From the NCBI GenBank assembly GCA_037903475.1, contig JBAJFG010000232.1, forward strand, positions 1,426,001 through 1,490,000: a stretch of DNA of 64,000 bases, read 5' to 3'. Shown in pieces: positions 61,601 through 64,000 of this stretch (within the stretch, counting starts at the first letter, position 1; every line of letters begins with the position of its first letter). Origin of the DNA: Ancylostoma caninum (taxonomy: Eukaryota > Nematoda > Chromadorea > Rhabditida > Ancylostomatidae). The translations under genes were made by a program, and so were the position numbers. The notes under the pieces were generated by a model. The model was given only the letters and a program-made list of their open reading frames with translations. It was not told the origin of the DNA and did no database searches.

Positions 61601-62018
61601 AGGATAGGTTCATATTAGCGATTGCCAAGTGCGCTAGGTCGAGATCAGCAGAAAACGGTGCCGCCGGCTGGTTGCAAAGCGTACGGTACGCGATGGTTAA
61701 TTCGATGACCCTCTTACGGATAATGGCTTCTGTTCCTGTTCTGATTGTAAGGGTAATAGTTTCTCTGATCACACGTTTAGGTTATGGATTTCAGAAATGT
61801 CAGTTAGGAAGACATTGGCTTCTAGATGAGAAGAAGTAGGTCCCCCAGAAGAAAAAATTGACGAACACAAATCCATGCGTAAGAAAAGGAAGCAATAAGC
61901 AACTAAAAAAAAACTTGGGACTAACCACTTCAGATCCAATCCGTTGATAGAGCAGGAAGACCGGCAACGTGGCGACGAGTGTTAGCAGCAAAAACAGCCA
62001 ACACACATCTCTTCTCAT
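52646..62018 (-). CDS. gly-2: GLY-2/MGAT5 N-acetylglucosaminyltransferase V, copy B
   Basis: Fourteen exons join in phase to 682 residues: 61926-62018 (ATG; anchor WLFLLLTLVATLPVFLLY), 58399-58459, 57790-57988, 57629-57728, 57322-57486, 56906-57072, 55992-56123, 55627-55721, 55298-55533, 55045-55189, 54569-54684, 54330-54443, 53549-53778 and 52646-52841. Exon lengths and intron phases match copy A nearly exactly (exons 5, 6, 8, 9, 10, 11, 12 and 13 are the same length). All MGAT5 hallmarks are present (GGPLGELLQWSDLIA, FPHTPDNGFLGFAIH, GPAPLEAIAHG, CPCRDHLPGQLALC). In exon 11, 37 of 39 residues equal copy A; in exon 12, 29 of 38 do, so the genes have diverged at the protein level. Unlike copy A it has no frame break. 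Its first intron is 3.5 kb and holds a perfect-looking hairpin and a G14 tract. It is divergent from the RhoGAP-like gene. Confidence 0.95.
58891..58904 (+). repeat. G14 mononucleotide tract
   Basis: Fourteen G followed by AGGGCCCCGGG, in the first intron of gly-2 copy B. Confidence 0.9.
59371..59464. repeat. Near-perfect 45-bp-arm hairpin
   Basis: The left arm 59371-59415 begins GTTCTAGACTGGTAGCAAAA and the right arm 59420-59464 is its complement, with only about two mismatches and a 4-base loop (TTTG). Part of the outer motif recurs just after (GCTACCAGTCTAG at 59,474). It lies in intron 1 of gly-2 copy B. It could be a tiny fold-back transposon remnant or a hairpin RNA source. Confidence 0.85.
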
Positions 62019-62404
62019 CCCGTGAAGTCCCGAAAGAAAAAGAGGAAGAAGAAACAGAAAACTAGCTAGCGAATCGCACGACGAATGACATCACGGAGAG
62101 ACGAGCGACTCCACTCCACAGCTGCAAAACCATTTGAAAAATGGTTGTGCATTTTTACGTCAGGTTTTCCCCACCTACACAATTACTAGGCTACCGTGTC
62201 CCGAAAATATCAACGAGCCTCACAATATACTCGGAAAAAATCGATAATGCCCCTCATTGATGCCTAATCTGCGTGGGAATTTTCTTTGTCTGTGTTCGTC
62301 GATAGCTGTGCGCGCTATCAGTTTCATCTCCATCGCTTTTATTTACAGATATCCAGTGTTCCGAGATGCTTTGCTAATCAATCGCCTTATTTCTCTGCTT
62401 TGAA
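62019..62404. promoter_or_regulatory. Shared divergent promoter region of gly-2 copy B and RhoGAP-like gene
   Basis: Only 386 bp separate the two start codons, which point away from each other. A TTTATTTACAG acceptor-like site lies about 50 bp before the plus-strand ATG and could be a spliced-leader site. No defined promoter motif is claimed. Confidence 0.5.
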
Positions 62405-62631
62405 ATGAATATTAACAACGGTAATGGTCCCTCTACGGCTGAGGGTGATGTACCGAGTGTGTCAAGGTAAGGCTTTTTCTTGCTACACGTGTAGTTCGAT
62501 TGTATAGTGCGTCGATATTGCAGTAATGCCGTTGAATGGGTGGAAATTGTCGAGCCGCAAACAAAACAGCATATGTACGCCAATTTGATCACTGGACAAT
62601 GTTCGTGGGAACCGCCACCCGGTGCTTCAGT
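62405..62631 (+). CDS. N-terminus of a Vilse/ARHGAP39-like RhoGAP (gene continues beyond window)
   Basis: Exon 1, 62405-62466, encodes 20 residues starting MNINNGNG and ends at a GTAAGG donor. Exon 2, 62524-62631, follows a GATATTGCAG acceptor, keeps phase, and ends at GTAAGA. Exon 2 reads as a WW-type module: WVEIVEPQTKQHMYANLITG, then CSWEPPPGA. This closely matches the first WW domain of ARHGAP39/Vilse (WVEI..PRT...MYANL.TG.C.WDPP), a cytoplasmic Rho/Rac GTPase-activating protein linked to Robo signalling. The second WW, MyTH4 and RhoGAP domains are not in the window; the next intron is at least 1.3 kb or the next exon was missed. Confidence 0.8.
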
Positions 62632-64000
62632 GTAAGATCATACATTTCAACATTACGCATTGTTTACCACGTGAATCATTGGGGGTTTATGGTTTGATTT
62701 GTCATCATCATCAATTTTTTTGTTCTCTGTTGAGTTGGCTAGGAATTCTCTTCCATACCATGGTATGTATATGTTCGTCAAATATGGTTACTACAGCTTT
62801 ATACAGCTCATAACCTTCTGTATCCTAGTGGAGATTTCCTATCATATTTGTAGGGTTGAACACATGTTTTGTCTTCTAGGGGGACGGCACTTGACGCCTT
62901 TGGCTTTTCGCAGTGGCACATATCTCATCATATAAACTCTGCGACCCAGTTCTCCACCTCTGTTTATACGTAAAGTAATACATAATAATTGCGAAAGAAT
63001 TCGTAAACGTTTGTCCCTACATTTAGAGGACATCTTTCGGAACTCATCTAAACGTTGAGAATGTTGTTTACTCCGTCTAAACCAGTAAAATAGTTGGAGA
63101 GACATTAAGGGAAGGAGGAACGTGCCAGAGTGTAATAATGGAGAGGTACGAGAGGAAATCAGGGCAATGGGCACGTATATCGCTTCTGAACTAGACACTG
63201 TTAAGTGTATTATATTGGAGTAACCGCTGCAAACCTTTCATGCTAGCTTTAGTGAGGTTACAAACAAGAGAGAGAAGGTTACAAAACGTCAAACACAACA
63301 AAGCTTAGAGCTAGGATTCATATTCATTCGGCGCGTCAGTCCTATCACTATTGCACCTGCCTACTAAACATGGATGGATATATGCTTGCTGGTGAACCAC
63401 AACTGCCAGGAATATTCGTTGTTCTCTAACAGTGAGTAAAAGCAGAGGCGGGGAACGGATGCGAGATAGGGATCCCCTGACTTCATATTATGAGAGATAG
63501 GAGACTTTGAGGCTGATATCAGTGAAATGTGGGGATGCGTAGACAATCAGACTGTCACCTTTCACGTAGTGTAGCGCGTGTGAGCGGGCTATGACCAGTG
63601 GAGACGACATTTTGACTCTCGCAATAAGAAATGCAGGAGTCATGTTGCGGGACATTTCCTGCTTTGGAGTGGATTGTTCACAGGCTTACAACATTTATTA
63701 TCTGTAAAGTTTCTTTTGGGCCTTGTGGACATTATTTTCTTTTAAGTCTTGTAGACATTATTTTAACTTGACTTTGCTGCTTCAGTACTCAATTAAGGTA
63801 TTTGTACGAATTTGAAAAGAATATACTTGCCACTTGAGATGTTCAATCGCTCTTCTACTACTCTTTAGCGCGATTATTGCTCAAGTTGTTACTGTGAGAT
63901 AATGGGAGCGTTCAGGACCTCCTACTTTTTTACCCTATGCTTTTCATTCTAAAATCTTACATTTCATCACAAGTTAGTGCTCAAGCTCAGTACAGTTTGC
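62632..64000. other. Probable long intron of the RhoGAP-like gene
   Basis: No exon with good sites and a WW, MyTH4 or RhoGAP reading was found up to the window end. A small direct repeat of a CTTGTGGACATTATTTT-like unit lies at about 63,722-63,765. Confidence 0.4.

Noticed and set aside
1..64000. CRISPR arrays, bacterial operons or prophage
   Set aside because: The window is intron-rich animal DNA; no spaced direct repeats with unique spacers and no prokaryotic gene layout.

Overview
This is eukaryotic DNA, most likely from a clade V (strongylid or hookworm-like) nematode. The genes are split into many short exons by introns with GTAAGT-type donors and TTTCAG-type acceptors. The recognisable proteins are nematode-type: an expanded tau-tubulin-kinase-like kinase, GLY-2/MGAT5, LEM-3/ANKLE1 and a Glass-like zinc-finger factor. 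Most long open frames are not genes. I rebuilt genes by joining splice sites by eye and checking that reading phase carries across each junction.

Layout: 0.3-4.6 kb (-) is a CK1/TTBK-family kinase. 6.9-14.8 kb (+) is a small four-finger C2H2 factor resembling Drosophila Glass; one intron carries a palindromic 27-bp repeat array. 16.4-25.8 kb (-) is a conserved gene of unknown function. Its third intron is occupied, in antisense, by a complete Ty3/Gypsy LTR retrotransposon (17,408-25,197) with nearly identical LTRs. 26.1-28.5 kb (-) is the body of a TTC14 orthologue (S1 domain plus TPRs), perhaps in an operon with the unknown gene. 30.0-31.4 kb is a nest of repeats. 33.5-39.7 kb (-) is lem-3 (ankyrin repeats, LEM domain, GIY-YIG nuclease). 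41.4-47.2 kb and 52.6-62.0 kb (both -) are two tandem copies of gly-2 (MGAT5-type GlcNAc-transferase V). From 62.4 kb (+) starts the WW-domain N-terminus of a Vilse/ARHGAP39-like RhoGAP, which runs off the window.

The main structural story is a tandem segmental duplication. The two gly-2 genes share intron positions throughout. A broken remnant of the first exons of lem-3 lies at about 50.2-50.4 kb, downstream of the second gly-2 copy, just as intact lem-3 lies downstream of the first. The duplicated unit therefore ran from inside lem-3 through gly-2. The second strong item is the Ty3/Gypsy element: its pol frame continues about 400 residues past the integrase into a domain I do not recognise, and its gag-protease and pol frames are parted by a single in-phase stop inside the protease.

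I see no CRISPR array, no rRNA and no convincing functional tRNA gene. Exon boundaries are by-eye predictions. Exons with clear family motifs are reliable; the extreme ends of the TTC14, lem-3 and unknown genes are not resolved.
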